Positions 46,012 to 54,167 of a stretch of 64,000 nt of DNA are shown piece after piece. The notes below the pieces were generated by a model. It ran no database searches. It saw only the letters and a list, made by a program, of their open reading frames with translations, and was not told the origin of the DNA. The translations under genes and the position numbers were made by a program. How positions within the stretch are numbered: position 1 is the first letter of the stretch; each line of letters starts with the position of its first letter. This DNA comes from Accumulibacter sp036625275 (GTDB taxonomy: Bacteria; Pseudomonadota; Gammaproteobacteria; Burkholderiales; Rhodocyclaceae): assembly GCF_036625275.1 (NCBI RefSeq), contig NZ_JAZKUD010000002.1, positions 62,001 to 126,000 on the forward strand, given 5' to 3'.

Positions 46012-46734
46012 CTATAGTGCCGACTCTTCCTCCGGCCCGGCACGCAAGCTGTCCGCGGAATCTGGCCTTACCAGGTCGGACGACATGAGTTCTTCGGCCC
46101 TGACCCGCGCGCGCAGGATTAGCAGGACCTCCCGAAAGATCTCCGGGTATTGGTAACGAAGTGTCCAGGCCAGTTCCATCCAGTCATGATCATTAACTTC
46201 ACTGTGCGCCAGGAAAGGACGATTGACACCGGGATCGGCGAGCGCGTCCAGACGTTCCTCGTCGGTCATGTCGTCGGCAGATTCTTCTGCGTCGGCAAAG
46301 AAATCAAAGGTCGCCGTCTTGAAAAAATGCTCGATGTTTTCGACACGCTCGCAGAAATAATCGGCCAGGGCATCGCAGCCACCTTCGAGTTCCCCGATCG
46401 CCTCGAGGAACTCGCCGGGATCGCTGCCAGCCCGGAAAAGCACCGAATTGATCATGCCGTGCAATCGCTCGTGACTTTGGTCGCCATAACGCCGTTCGAG
46501 GACGATTGCCCGTGCGAATTGCTCTGGGGAGACCAATAGGTTCACCACCGATTCACGGGACGAATCGAAGTCGCGCAGAACGGCCAGCAAGTCTTTGGCT
46601 GGAAAGTCGTCGAGCGCCACCACCAAGGCATCGTCACCATCGCTTTCCGCCAGCGAAGCCAGGGCTGCTTCGGCACCGACGATATCGCCAAGGTGGATCA
46701 GTCTCCCTGCTCTCACCAGTACCGGATGGCTCAT
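46012..46734 (-). CDS. Unknown acidic protein of the J-domain operon
   Basis: A 240-residue, strongly acidic protein (DADGDD-like stretches and FFADAEESADDMTDEERLDA), soluble and helical. The N-terminus HPVLVRAGRLIHLGDIVGAE and GAEAALASLAESDGDDALV suggest a helical repeat scaffold. Its ATG overlaps the preceding stop by one base (TGATG), so translation is coupled. No family recognised. Confidence 0.75.
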   Translation of the reverse strand: MSHPVLVRAGRLIHLGDIVGAEAALASLAESDGDDALVVALDDFPAKDLLAVLRDFDSSRESVVNLLVSPEQFARAIVLERRYGDQSHERLHGMINSVLFRAGSDPGEFLEAIGELEGGCDALADYFCERVENIEHFFKTATFDFFADAEESADDMTDEERLDALADPGVNRPFLAHSEVNDHDWMELAWTLRYQYPEIFREVLLILRARVRAEELMSSDLVRPDSADSLRAGPEEESAL

Positions 46735-47285
46735 CAGTGCTCCCCCGAAAATTGATCTTTCCGATCAAACCCCTGTTCGGCGAGCCAGTCGGCACCGGAC
46801 TCTCCGAGGTCGATGCCATCATCGAAATCCTGCTCGTTCTGGTCGCCGTCGACACGCTGGTCTGTAAGCCGTCCATGCGCTGGTTCTGAGGGCGCTGCAA
46901 AGCGCCCTTGCAGATATTCCAGGCAGGCGGTCACCACCATGAACCGGTCGCCGTTCGGGTCCTTGAGGGCGACCTCGGCGAGGGCCTCGGCCCAGGGTTC
47001 CAGCTCCACCGCCGCCAGCAGCGTTGACCAGCTGGGCAAGTCTTCGGGCTCCCGTGCGGAAAGATCCCGCATCACTTCCGGACTGGCAAAACGCATGCCG
47101 CCGTGGAAGGCAACGGCAACCATTTCCGGATTGCACTCGATCATTGGCAGGAGTTGTGCAAGCTGCCCGCGCTTTGCCTTGAGCCGCTTGGCCAAGACAT
47201 CGTGCCCGGCCGAATCGGTCATCAAGTCGTCCAGCTCGGCGTCATAAGCAGACTTCAGATCTTCAAAGAATAGCGACAGCCTCAC
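46734..47285 (-). CDS. Unknown protein following the J-domain gene
   Basis: A 183-residue soluble protein starting with GTG, which overlaps the stop of the J-domain gene (GTGA) and has AAGGAG upstream inside that gene. The N-terminal half (LSLFFEDLKSAYDAELDDLM, AKRGQLAQLLPMIECNPEMV) is helical; the C-terminus is very acidic (DQNEQDFDDGIDLGESGAD). No family recognised. Confidence 0.75.
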   Translation of the reverse strand: MRLSLFFEDLKSAYDAELDDLMTDSAGHDVLAKRLKAKRGQLAQLLPMIECNPEMVAVAFHGGMRFASPEVMRDLSAREPEDLPSWSTLLAAVELEPWAEALAEVALKDPNGDRFMVVTACLEYLQGRFAAPSEPAHGRLTDQRVDGDQNEQDFDDGIDLGESGADWLAEQGFDRKDQFSGEH

Positions 47286-47560
47286 GACAGTACTCCTTCA
47301 AGATAATTTTTCCAGATTTCCCGCGCAGTTTCCAAAGGCTTATCGAGAAGATTACGACGTCGATTCTCATCATAGACCTGTCGACGAGCGGTATCAGAAA
47401 GCGTTTCATAGGCTTCCTGAACGTCGCGAAAGAGGTCGGTCGCCTCCGGAGCCTTGTTGCGGTCTGGGTGGAGCAGCAAAGCCTTTCTGCGGTAGGCAGT
47501 CTTGAGCACATCGTTTGAGGCATCACTGGCGATCCCGAGTATGGCGTAATAGTCTTTCAT
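47282..47560 (-). CDS. Minimal J-domain protein
   Basis: A 92-residue protein that is almost only a J domain: YYAILGIASDASNDVLKTAY, then YRRKALLLHPDRNKAPEATD with the essential HPD tripeptide (residues 31-33), and a short C-terminal helix. J domains stimulate the ATPase of Hsp70/DnaK. It lacks the Gly/Phe, zinc-finger and substrate domains of DnaJ, so substrate choice probably comes from partner proteins. It is the first gene of a coupled operon with three unknown proteins. Confidence 0.9.
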   Translation of the reverse strand: MKDYYAILGIASDASNDVLKTAYRRKALLLHPDRNKAPEATDLFRDVQEAYETLSDTARRQVYDENRRRNLLDKPLETAREIWKNYLEGVLS

Positions 47561-47660
47561 GCGTTCTCACCGAGACGGTTGCTCCGGACACTTCAGGCAA
47601 CGACCATGACTTCGACTTTCCCATCTCATCCCCGACCCCTCCCACGGCCCGCGTTTCATC

Positions 47661-47698
47661 GCCGGCTGGTGGCGCACAGCAGCGCTCCACCAGCCGGC
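47661..47698. repeat. 12-bp inverted repeat in the dnaJ-metF gap
   Basis: GCCGGCTGGTGG and CCACCAGCCGGC flank a 14-base loop. A second small inverted pair (TCGCCTCC/GGAGGCGA) follows directly. Both lie downstream of metF in its direction and upstream of the half repeat at 47723-47751. Confidence 0.65.
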
Positions 47699-47722
47699 CT
47701 TCGCCTCCACAAGTGAGGAGGC

Positions 47723-47751
47723 GAGATTCGTGAGTCGCGACGCGATTTCAC
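47723..47751. repeat. Dispersed repeat, second module only (partial copy)
   Basis: GAGATTCGTGAGTCG followed by CGACGCGATTTCAC, closely matching the second module of the copies at 24.6 and 58.9 kb but with a shorter loop. Its last bases supply the metF stop codon, so the element was in place when the present metF C-terminus was fixed. Confidence 0.7.
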
Positions 47752-48602
47752 TTCAACATCGCTTGGGAAAGGCCGAGACGATGCCACAGGGTCGTGGTCA
47801 GCTCCACCTGGTTGAGCGTATAGAAATGCAGGCCGGGAGCACCACTGGCCAGCAGTTTTGCGCAAAGCGCGCTGACCACATCAAGACCGAAAGCGCGGAT
47901 CGACAAGGTATCGTCACCGTAGCTTTCAAGTTTTTTTCTGACCCAGCGCGGTATCTCCGCGCCACAGTTATCCGAGAAGCGGGCAAGACTGCTGTAACTG
48001 GAGATCGGCATGATGCCGGGGACGATCGGGACATCGATTCCGACCGCCTGGCACTCGTCGATGAAGTATGCGTAGGCGTCGAAGTTGTAGAAGTACTGCG
48101 TGATCGCTGAATCGGCACCGGCGTCGAGCTTGCGTTTGAAAGCCAGGAGATCGTCCATCGGGCTTTTTGCCTGTGGATGATATTCCGGATAGGCTGCAAC
48201 TTCGATATGGAACCAGTCGCCCGTTTCGGCACGAATGAACTCGACGAGTTCATTGGCATAGCGAAAGGTGCCCGGTCTGGCCATACCCGACGGCAGGTCG
48301 CCGCGCAGCGCAACCAGATGACGAATACCCTGTGCCTGATACTGTTCGAGAATGCTGCGAATGCTGTCCTGGGTTGATCCGATGCAAGACAGGTGCGGTG
48401 CTGCCTGGTGACCTTCACGCTGGATTTCAAGTACGGTCTGCAGAGTGCGGTCACGCGTCGAACCGCCGGCACCAAAAGTGACCGAGAAAAACCGGGGTTT
48501 CAGGAGCGCCATGCGAGCACGCGCGGCCCTCAACTTTTCCGCACCCTCCGGAGTTTGCGGCGGAAAAAGCTCGAGGCTGAAAACGGGAGGCTGCGGTGTC
48601 AT
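47748..48602 (-). CDS. metF: 5,10-methylenetetrahydrofolate reductase
   Basis: MetF, 284 residues, FAD- and NADH-dependent reduction of methylene-THF to methyl-THF, the methyl donor for methionine. Motifs: VFSLELFPPQTPEGAEKL near the N-terminus, VTFGAGGSTRDRT, and HLVALRGDLPSG for folate binding. The ATG at 48602 is 13 bases after the ahcY stop; a longer open frame upstream would overlap ahcY. Paired with ahcY it completes the SAM-SAH-homocysteine-methionine cycle. Confidence 0.96.
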   Translation of the reverse strand: MTPQPPVFSLELFPPQTPEGAEKLRAARARMALLKPRFFSVTFGAGGSTRDRTLQTVLEIQREGHQAAPHLSCIGSTQDSIRSILEQYQAQGIRHLVALRGDLPSGMARPGTFRYANELVEFIRAETGDWFHIEVAAYPEYHPQAKSPMDDLLAFKRKLDAGADSAITQYFYNFDAYAYFIDECQAVGIDVPIVPGIMPISSYSSLARFSDNCGAEIPRWVRKKLESYGDDTLSIRAFGLDVVSALCAKLLASGAPGLHFYTLNQVELTTTLWHRLGLSQAMLK

Positions 48603-48615
48603 GAGTCGGTAAATG

Positions 48616-50022
48616 TCAGTAGCGATATTGCTCGGACTTGTAAGGACCTTCCTTCGCCACCCCAATGTAGGCGGCCTGCTGATCGGTCAGCTCGGAAAGC
48701 TCGGCATTGAGCTTCTTGAGCTGCAGGCGGGCCACTTTCTCGTCGAGGTGCTTGGGCAGGGTATACACCCCGACCGGATAGTCGGCATTGCGTGTAAACA
48801 GTTCAATCTGGGCGATCGTCTGGTTGGCGAACGAGGAGCTCATCACGTACGATGGATGGCCGGTACCGCAACCGAGGTTGACCAGACGACCTTTGGCCAG
48901 GAGGATGATGCGCTTGCCATCGGGGAAGACGACATGATCGACCTGCGGCTTGATCTCTTCCCAGACATAAGCTTCGATCGAGGCAACGTCGATTTCGTTG
49001 TCGAAGTGGCCGATGTTGCAGACGATCGCCTGATCCTTCATCCGGGCCATGTGCGCATGGGTGATCACATGGTAGTTGCCGGTGCAGGTGACGAAGATAT
49101 CGGCCTTGTCAGCCGCGTAATCCATGGTGACCACGCGGTAGCCTTCCATGGCTGCCTGCAAGGCACAGATCGGGTCAATTTCGGTGACCCACACCTGTGC
49201 GGACAAGGCGCGCATGGCTTGTGCCGAGCCTTTGCCGACGTCGCCGTAACCGGCGATCAGGGCAATCTTGCCGGCGATCATCACGTCGGTGGCACGTTTG
49301 ATGCCATCGACCAATGATTCGCGGCATCCGTAGAGGTTGTCAAACTTGGATTTGGTGACCGAATCGTTGACATTGATTGCCGGAAACTTGAGCTCGCCCC
49401 TGGCGTGCATCTGGTACAAGCGATGCACGCCGGTCGTGGTTTCCTCGGTCACACCCTTGACTGCTGCCAGACGACGCGAGTACCAAGTCGGATCGCTGGC
49501 CAGTTTGGCCTTGATCGCGGCAAAGAGGATCGCCTCTTCCCCGGAAGTCGGGCTGGCAAGGACCGAAGCGTCGTTCTCGGCTCGGGCACCAAGGTGCAGG
49601 AGCAACGTCGCGTCGCCGCCATCGTCGAGGATCATGTTGCTGTAACCCGCATCCGGCCATTCAAAGACGCGGTGGGTGTAGTCCCAATAATCTTCCAGCG
49701 ACTCGCCCTTGACAGCAAAAACCGACACTCCGGAAGCTGCGACAGCCGCAGCAGCGTGATCCTGGGTCGAAAAGATGTTGCATGAAGCCCACCGTACTTC
49801 AGCACCGAGGGTAACCAGGGTCTCGATCAGTACGGCGGTCTGAATCGTCATGTGCAGCGAACCGGTAATGCGTGCGCCCTGGAGAGGCCTGGTGGCCGCG
49901 AATTCTTCACGAATCGCCATCAATCCCGGCATCTCGGTTTCGGCAATACGAATTTCCTTGCGGCCCCATTCGGCGAGGCCAAGGTCAGCAATCACATAGT
50001 TTTGAGTAGCAGCATCCGACAC
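48616..50022 (-). CDS. ahcY: S-adenosylhomocysteinase
   Basis: AhcY, 468 residues, reversibly hydrolyses S-adenosylhomocysteine to adenosine and homocysteine. The NAD-binding motif is GYGDVGKGSAQAMRALSAQV, with NVNDSVTKSKFDNLYGCRES and the C-terminal NLGCGTGHPSYVMS and KSEQYRY. The start is GTG at 50022 with AAGGAG six bases upstream. An SAH riboswitch precedes it, so expression should rise when SAH accumulates. metF follows in the same operon. Confidence 0.98.
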   Translation of the reverse strand: MSDAATQNYVIADLGLAEWGRKEIRIAETEMPGLMAIREEFAATRPLQGARITGSLHMTIQTAVLIETLVTLGAEVRWASCNIFSTQDHAAAAVAASGVSVFAVKGESLEDYWDYTHRVFEWPDAGYSNMILDDGGDATLLLHLGARAENDASVLASPTSGEEAILFAAIKAKLASDPTWYSRRLAAVKGVTEETTTGVHRLYQMHARGELKFPAINVNDSVTKSKFDNLYGCRESLVDGIKRATDVMIAGKIALIAGYGDVGKGSAQAMRALSAQVWVTEIDPICALQAAMEGYRVVTMDYAADKADIFVTCTGNYHVITHAHMARMKDQAIVCNIGHFDNEIDVASIEAYVWEEIKPQVDHVVFPDGKRIILLAKGRLVNLGCGTGHPSYVMSSSFANQTIAQIELFTRNADYPVGVYTLPKHLDEKVARLQLKKLNAELSELTDQQAAYIGVAKEGPYKSEQYRY

Positions 50023-50129
50023 GGTAAGGCTCCTTGAGAACGGTGACCAGGGGACGGAAGCTGTCGGGCATCTCTGCTGAAGGACTTCAGCCTGCGCCCA
50101 TCCCTCTCCTCGCGCCCGGCACGGGTTGG

Positions 50130-50200
50130 TTGGATGAGCGCCGTTTGAATAATCCGAGCCTGAAACTGTCGGACGACAGCCCTGCAGCGCTCCTCGGATC
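50130..50200 (-). promoter_or_regulatory. SAH riboswitch
   Basis: On the minus strand: ATCCGAGGAGCGCTGCAG, a variable hairpin, CAGGCTCGGAT and AACGGCGCTCA, in the order of the SAH riboswitch consensus. ATCCGAG pairs with CTCGGAT as P1, and GAGCGC can pair with GCGCTC as the pseudoknot. It lies in the ahcY leader, the usual place in beta- and gammaproteobacteria, as an ON switch that senses S-adenosylhomocysteine. Confidence 0.9.
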
Positions 50201-50208
50201 GAGTCTGG

Positions 50209-50214
50209 ATTATA
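50209..50214 (-). promoter_or_regulatory. -10 element of the ahcY promoter
   Basis: A perfect TATAAT on the minus strand, placed so that transcription begins just before the P1 stem of the riboswitch. No clear -35 hexamer was found at the normal spacing. Confidence 0.6.
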
Positions 50215-50241
50215 AATCGGCTTGGCAAGTACTGACCAGTG

Positions 50242-50616
50242 TTAGTACGCGAGCGAATCGTAGGTCCGTCGCCTGCCCTGGATTTCGATACTGACCTGAT
50301 TGGGTGCACAGATCGCGATCTCGCCGGGGCGAGTCAGCCAACCCTGACGCACGCAGTATTGCCGGGGACCTGGATCTGCGGCAACGCGCACCCGACGCTG
50401 GTCGACGACAACCGTTGTCATGCCCAATGGCCCAGGGACTTCAATGCGGCGATTGCGCGCCAGCTCAAGTTCTGAGAACACCTCACCACCACGCTTGACG
50501 ATGACTTTTTCAGCGACGCCGGTCTGCCATGCCCAAGGAAATGACGCTGCGCAAACACACAAACCCAAAATGACCAGCAGCCAGTCGCCGGACCTGAACA
50601 GCCCGACCCAGAGCAT
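50242..50616 (-). CDS. Stand-alone NusG domain II protein
   Basis: A 124-residue protein with an N-terminal membrane segment (WLLVILGLCVCAASFPWAW) and a NusG domain II-type small beta domain with KVIVKRGGEVFSELEL, RRIEVPGPLGMTTVVV and CAPNQVSIEIQG. Members of this family are membrane-anchored and of unknown role. The ATG overlaps the rapZ stop by one base (TGATG), so it is translated together with rapZ. Confidence 0.75.
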   Translation of the reverse strand: MLWVGLFRSGDWLLVILGLCVCAASFPWAWQTGVAEKVIVKRGGEVFSELELARNRRIEVPGPLGMTTVVVDQRRVRVAADPGPRQYCVRQGWLTRPGEIAICAPNQVSIEIQGRRRTYDSLAY

Positions 50617-51494
50617 CACGGATTCTCGCCAATCACCATTGGAAAACGCAACTCGCGGTGACGGACCAATACACGCGCACACCCCCGAAACTCGCGCCCC
50701 AACCATTCGGCAAAGTAGACCGAGCGATGCTGGCCACCCGTGCAACCGATGCCTACAGTCAGATAATTTCGGCTGTCCCGAACATATGACGGCAACCATG
50801 TGCGAATGAAGCCAGCAATGTCGCCACGCATACGCAGCACTTCGGGCTCGGCTTCGAGGAAATCAATGACGGGTGCGTCACGGCCGGTCAGCAGACGCAG
50901 GATGGGATCGTAGTGCGGATTGGGCAAGCAACGAACATCGAAAACGAGGTCGGCGTCGAGCGGCATCCCATGCTTGAACCCAAACGATTCGAAAAGTAAT
51001 GTCAGTCCCTGACAGGAATCTGAAGGAAGATCTCTGGCCACGAACTGGCGAACCCACTCGCGAAGTGCGCTGGCTTTGACGCCGCTGGTATCGATATGAT
51101 GACCGAGGGCCGTCAACTCGGCAAGACGAACCCGTTCTTCGGTAATGGCCTCTGTCAACGTCAGCTTGTCACTGGCCAGGGGATGTCGGCGTCGGGTTTC
51201 AGAGTAGCGCTTGATCAAGGTTGCATCCTGCGCATCGAGAAACAGGAATTGCAGGTCAAGATCGTTGGCGCGCAGGGCATCAAGCTGCAAGGGAAGCATG
51301 GCCACGCTATCGCCACCGCGAATGTCGATCACGACTCCCACCTGGTCGTAGCCCTGTTGCTCAAGTTGTCCGACGAGCGGCTGCAATAACTGTGATGGCA
51401 GGTTGTCCACGCAGAAATAGTTGGCGTCCTCAAGCACTTTGAGGGCGATCGATTTACCCGAACCGGACAGGCCACTGATGAGAACGAGATGCAT
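50616..51494 (-). CDS. rapZ: RNase adapter protein RapZ
   Basis: RapZ (YvcJ family), 292 residues. Walker A is GLSGSGKS (residues 8-15), followed by KVLEDANYFCVDNLP, with Walker B in GVVIDIRGGDS, and the C-terminal domain has GIGCTGGQHRSVYFAEWLG. In E. coli RapZ guides RNase E to the small RNA GlmZ and so controls glucosamine-6-phosphate synthase. The upstream open frame adds 14 residues; the ATG at 51494 gives family length. Confidence 0.93.
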   Translation of the reverse strand: MHLVLISGLSGSGKSIALKVLEDANYFCVDNLPSQLLQPLVGQLEQQGYDQVGVVIDIRGGDSVAMLPLQLDALRANDLDLQFLFLDAQDATLIKRYSETRRRHPLASDKLTLTEAITEERVRLAELTALGHHIDTSGVKASALREWVRQFVARDLPSDSCQGLTLLFESFGFKHGMPLDADLVFDVRCLPNPHYDPILRLLTGRDAPVIDFLEAEPEVLRMRGDIAGFIRTWLPSYVRDSRNYLTVGIGCTGGQHRSVYFAEWLGREFRGCARVLVRHRELRFPMVIGENP

Positions 51495-51970
51495 GCTTCG
51501 GAGCATAACGGATGCCCGGCGTGATGAGCAAGCCATTCGCCGCGAGGTTTTTGTATCTTATTGAATTTCAATAGGTTATTCTTCTATTGGAAGCTTCTAC
51601 GGCGACTCATGATGGAATCCCTTCCGTGAGAGTCGCAGTGCGACCCTCCCCTCTCCCTGCCAGATACCTGTCCTTGTATCAAGAAGATCCATATATAAAT
51701 CTTACTATAAGTATAGTGATAACAAACTTGTTGATATGTTTTTTTATCCAAAAAAATCAAAATCTTATGTCAGATTTTCGGGTTGCGAAAAGACGGTATG
51801 GGGATGTGGACAGAATCTGAAAACTTATCCACAAGCCCGTTTTGCCAGGCTTATTCACTGCTTTTCAGAGGTTTTTCCCTGACTTTTCCCATGGCTGGGT
51901 GGCTTTTCGGTACTGCCATGAGACCTAGATCTGCAATAAACTCTTCTTTCCAGGCAATTGGTTCGAACTC
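51495..51970. other. AT-rich intergenic region with a perfect DnaA box
   Basis: 476 bases between rapZ and the M20 gene. A stretch of about 100 bases (51678-51780) has roughly 22 % GC by hand count, in an otherwise GC-rich window. A perfect DnaA box TTATCCACA follows at 51825-51833, and a near-box TGTGGACAG lies at 51805-51813. The 15-base string CTTATCCACAAGCCC is shared exactly with the dnaA-dnaN gap (inverted there). A degenerate copy of the repeat's second module may be present at 51631-51652. Confidence 0.65.
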
Positions 51971-53146
51971 ATGACAACTCTGAATATCCCTTTCCTTGCC
52001 GACCTTGTGGCAATTCGGCGCGATATCCATGCTCACCCGGAACTTGCCTTCGATGAACGGCGAACAGCCGAATTAGTGGCTCGCGAATTGACCAGCTATG
52101 GACTGGAAATTGATTGTGGCCTGGCACGTACTGGCGTTGTTGGCACCCTGTGCAAGGGCAGCAGTCCTCGTGCGATCGGACTCAGGGCTGACATGGACGC
52201 ACTTCCTTTGTGTGAGAAGAACGACTTTCCACACCGTTCCAGAAACGATGGACGCATGCATGCCTGCGGTCACGACGGACATACGGCAATTTTGCTGGGT
52301 GCCGCGCGCTATATGGCCGAGCATCGGAATGATCTTGATTTCAACGGCACCGTTTACTTCATTTTCCAGCCTGCCGAAGAGTCTGAGGGAGGCGCCGAGG
52401 TGATGATTGCCGAAGGGCTGTTCGAGAGATTTCCGATGGACGCGGTCTTTGGTCTGCACAACTGGCCAGGTATTCCTGTCGGCGAGATGGCCGTGATGCC
52501 GGGGCCCGTGATGGCTGGCACCTGCACTTTTGAAATCTGGGTACGGGGGCAGGGTTGCCATGCCGCGATGCCACATCAGGGGGTCGACACGCTGGTCGTC
52601 AGTAGTCATCTGCTGCTCGCGTTGCAGACTGTCGTTGCCCGCAACCTGCATCCCTGCGAGTCGGCGGTGGTGAGTGTCACTCAGATGCATGCCGGTGAAG
52701 CCTGGAATGTGATCCCCGATGATGCTGTTCTGCGCGGTACGATCCGCAGTTTCAACATTGAAACCCAGAATCTTGTCGAAGGCGCAATCGAGCGGTTGTG
52801 CAACGGCATTGCCCACACATTTGGAGCGCAGATTGCGGTGTGTTTCGACCATCGCTATCCTCCGACGGTCAACAGTGTTTCGGAAACGGAAGTCTGTCGG
52901 CGTGTGGCGAGCGACCTGCTTGGCGCTGATCAAGTGCATGCGCACGAACTTCCCTCGATGGGTGCCGAGGATTTCGCTTATATGCTTCGCGAAAAGCCAG
53001 GTTGCTACGTCTGGCTGGGCAATGGCCCGGGTTCCGGGGGTTGCACCCTGCACAATCCACATTATGATTTCAACGACGAGATCCTGGCGCTGGGAGTAAG
53101 TTACTGGGTCAAGTTGGTTGAAGCGGTGCTGGGGCGTCAGTCCTGA
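51971..53146 (+). CDS. M20-family amidohydrolase (hippurate hydrolase type)
   Basis: A 391-residue M20D metallohydrolase. Metal ligands are visible in MHACGHDGHTAILLGAA and FQPAEESEGGAEVMI, with the later His in SMGAEDFAYML and LHNPHYDFND regions. The family removes acyl groups from amino acids, or amino groups, as in hippurate hydrolase, N-acyl-amino-acid hydrolase or IAA-amidohydrolase; the exact substrate cannot be told. It is monocistronic with no obvious ribosome binding site. Confidence 0.9.
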   Translation: MTTLNIPFLADLVAIRRDIHAHPELAFDERRTAELVARELTSYGLEIDCGLARTGVVGTLCKGSSPRAIGLRADMDALPLCEKNDFPHRSRNDGRMHACGHDGHTAILLGAARYMAEHRNDLDFNGTVYFIFQPAEESEGGAEVMIAEGLFERFPMDAVFGLHNWPGIPVGEMAVMPGPVMAGTCTFEIWVRGQGCHAAMPHQGVDTLVVSSHLLLALQTVVARNLHPCESAVVSVTQMHAGEAWNVIPDDAVLRGTIRSFNIETQNLVEGAIERLCNGIAHTFGAQIAVCFDHRYPPTVNSVSETEVCRRVASDLLGADQVHAHELPSMGAEDFAYMLREKPGCYVWLGNGPGSGGCTLHNPHYDFNDEILALGVSYWVKLVEAVLGRQS

Positions 53147-53434
53147 CTGAAGCAGCCCGGCTCCCTCCTCCGAGCCAAGGCAGGTGGCGTCTCGCTGACC
53201 ATGGAAACCATGGGTAGATCGGCGCGTACCGTTGGCCAACGAAACCGCCGTCTTTTTTGTTACACTCGCCAGCTGAACCCATGGGCAGCGTACCCGAGGA
53301 TCGGCAAAACGCGCCGATCCCCCTGTTTCAAAAAGATGGTGGGGAGTACCCGGTGCAGTATTCAGGCACCCCCCGAGTCCGGGCCGAAGCCAGGACTCCC
53401 AAGACCATAAAAGGAGAACAGCGAGGAGAGTGTA
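53147..53434. other. Intergenic region before the two-component system
   Basis: 288 bases with no supported gene. It ends with AAGGAGAACAGCGAGGAGAG just before the small leader frame at 53435. A purine-rich ribosome-binding stretch is the only feature seen. Confidence 0.4.
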
Positions 53435-53506
53435 ATGGCGGGGACTTACAAGCAACTTACGTCTGTTAAAGCAAGAGCGGCACGCCGTGCGAATTCTTCT
53501 CGCTGA
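53435..53506 (+). CDS. Possible 23-residue leader peptide of the response-regulator gene
   Basis: An ATG behind GAGGAGAG encodes a basic 23-residue peptide (MAGTYKQLTSVKARAARRAN and SSR) and stops 17 bases inside the response-regulator gene. The regulator's GTG start has no ribosome binding site of its own, so translation of this short frame could be coupled to it. Evidence is the strong site and the overlap only. Confidence 0.35.
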   Translation: MAGTYKQLTSVKARAARRANSSR

Positions 53507-54167
53507 AGACGACCGAATCATTGCTGATGGCCTGTGCCGGTCACTGCGTCAGGGAGGCTACGCGATCGATTGTGCCTACAATGGCACTGACGCTGATACG
53601 GCCTTGTTAACCAATCCCTACGATCTACTGATTCTCGATCTTGGCCTACCGAAAATGCCGGGTTGGGATGTGCTGCGTCGTCTACGGGCGCGCAATGCAA
53701 CGACTCCGGTATTGATTCTGACTGCGCTTGATGGGATCGATGACCGGGTGAAGGGGCTCGATCTCGGGGCTGACGACTATATGGCCAAACCCTTTGAACT
53801 GGCTGAACTTGAGGCTCGTGTGCGGGCGCTGAGCCGTCGGTCGTCGGGTACTTCACGGATGATCCAGTGCGGGTCGCTGACTTTCGATCAGACCGACCGC
53901 TGCGCACTGGTCAATGGCGAGATGCTCGATCTTTCGGCACGCGAACTGGGCCTGCTCGAGATTCTCCTGTCGCGGGCAAAACGCCTGGTCAGCAAGGATC
54001 AATTGGTGGATCACCTCTGCGGTTGGGGCGAGGAAGTCAGCCACAATGCGATCGAGGTCTATATCCACCGCTTGCGCAAGAAGCTCGAATCAACCGGAGT
54101 TAACATCATTACCGTGCGTGGGCTCGGCTACAGTCTTGAGAAACCTGCGGAAGCGAGAAAATCCTGA
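53487..54167 (+). CDS. OmpR-family response regulator, TctD-like
   Basis: A 226-residue two-component response regulator. The receiver domain has the acidic pocket ILLAEDDR, phosphoacceptor Asp51 in LLILDLGLPKMPG and Lys in DDYMAKPFELAEL. The C-terminal winged-helix domain ends IEVYIHRLRKKLESTGVNII and TVRGLGYSLEKP. The start codon is GTG. The sensor-kinase gene overlaps its 3' end. Sequence style resembles TctD/QseB regulators of carboxylate uptake; the target genes are unknown. Confidence 0.92.
   Translation: MRILLAEDDRIIADGLCRSLRQGGYAIDCAYNGTDADTALLTNPYDLLILDLGLPKMPGWDVLRRLRARNATTPVLILTALDGIDDRVKGLDLGADDYMAKPFELAELEARVRALSRRSSGTSRMIQCGSLTFDQTDRCALVNGEMLDLSARELGLLEILLSRAKRLVSKDQLVDHLCGWGEEVSHNAIEVYIHRLRKKLESTGVNIITVRGLGYSLEKPAEARKS

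Noticed and set aside
51631..51652. Fifth copy of the dispersed repeat (GTGAGAGTCGCAGTGCGACCC)
   Set aside because: It resembles the second module but differs at several positions and lacks the flanking conserved bases.
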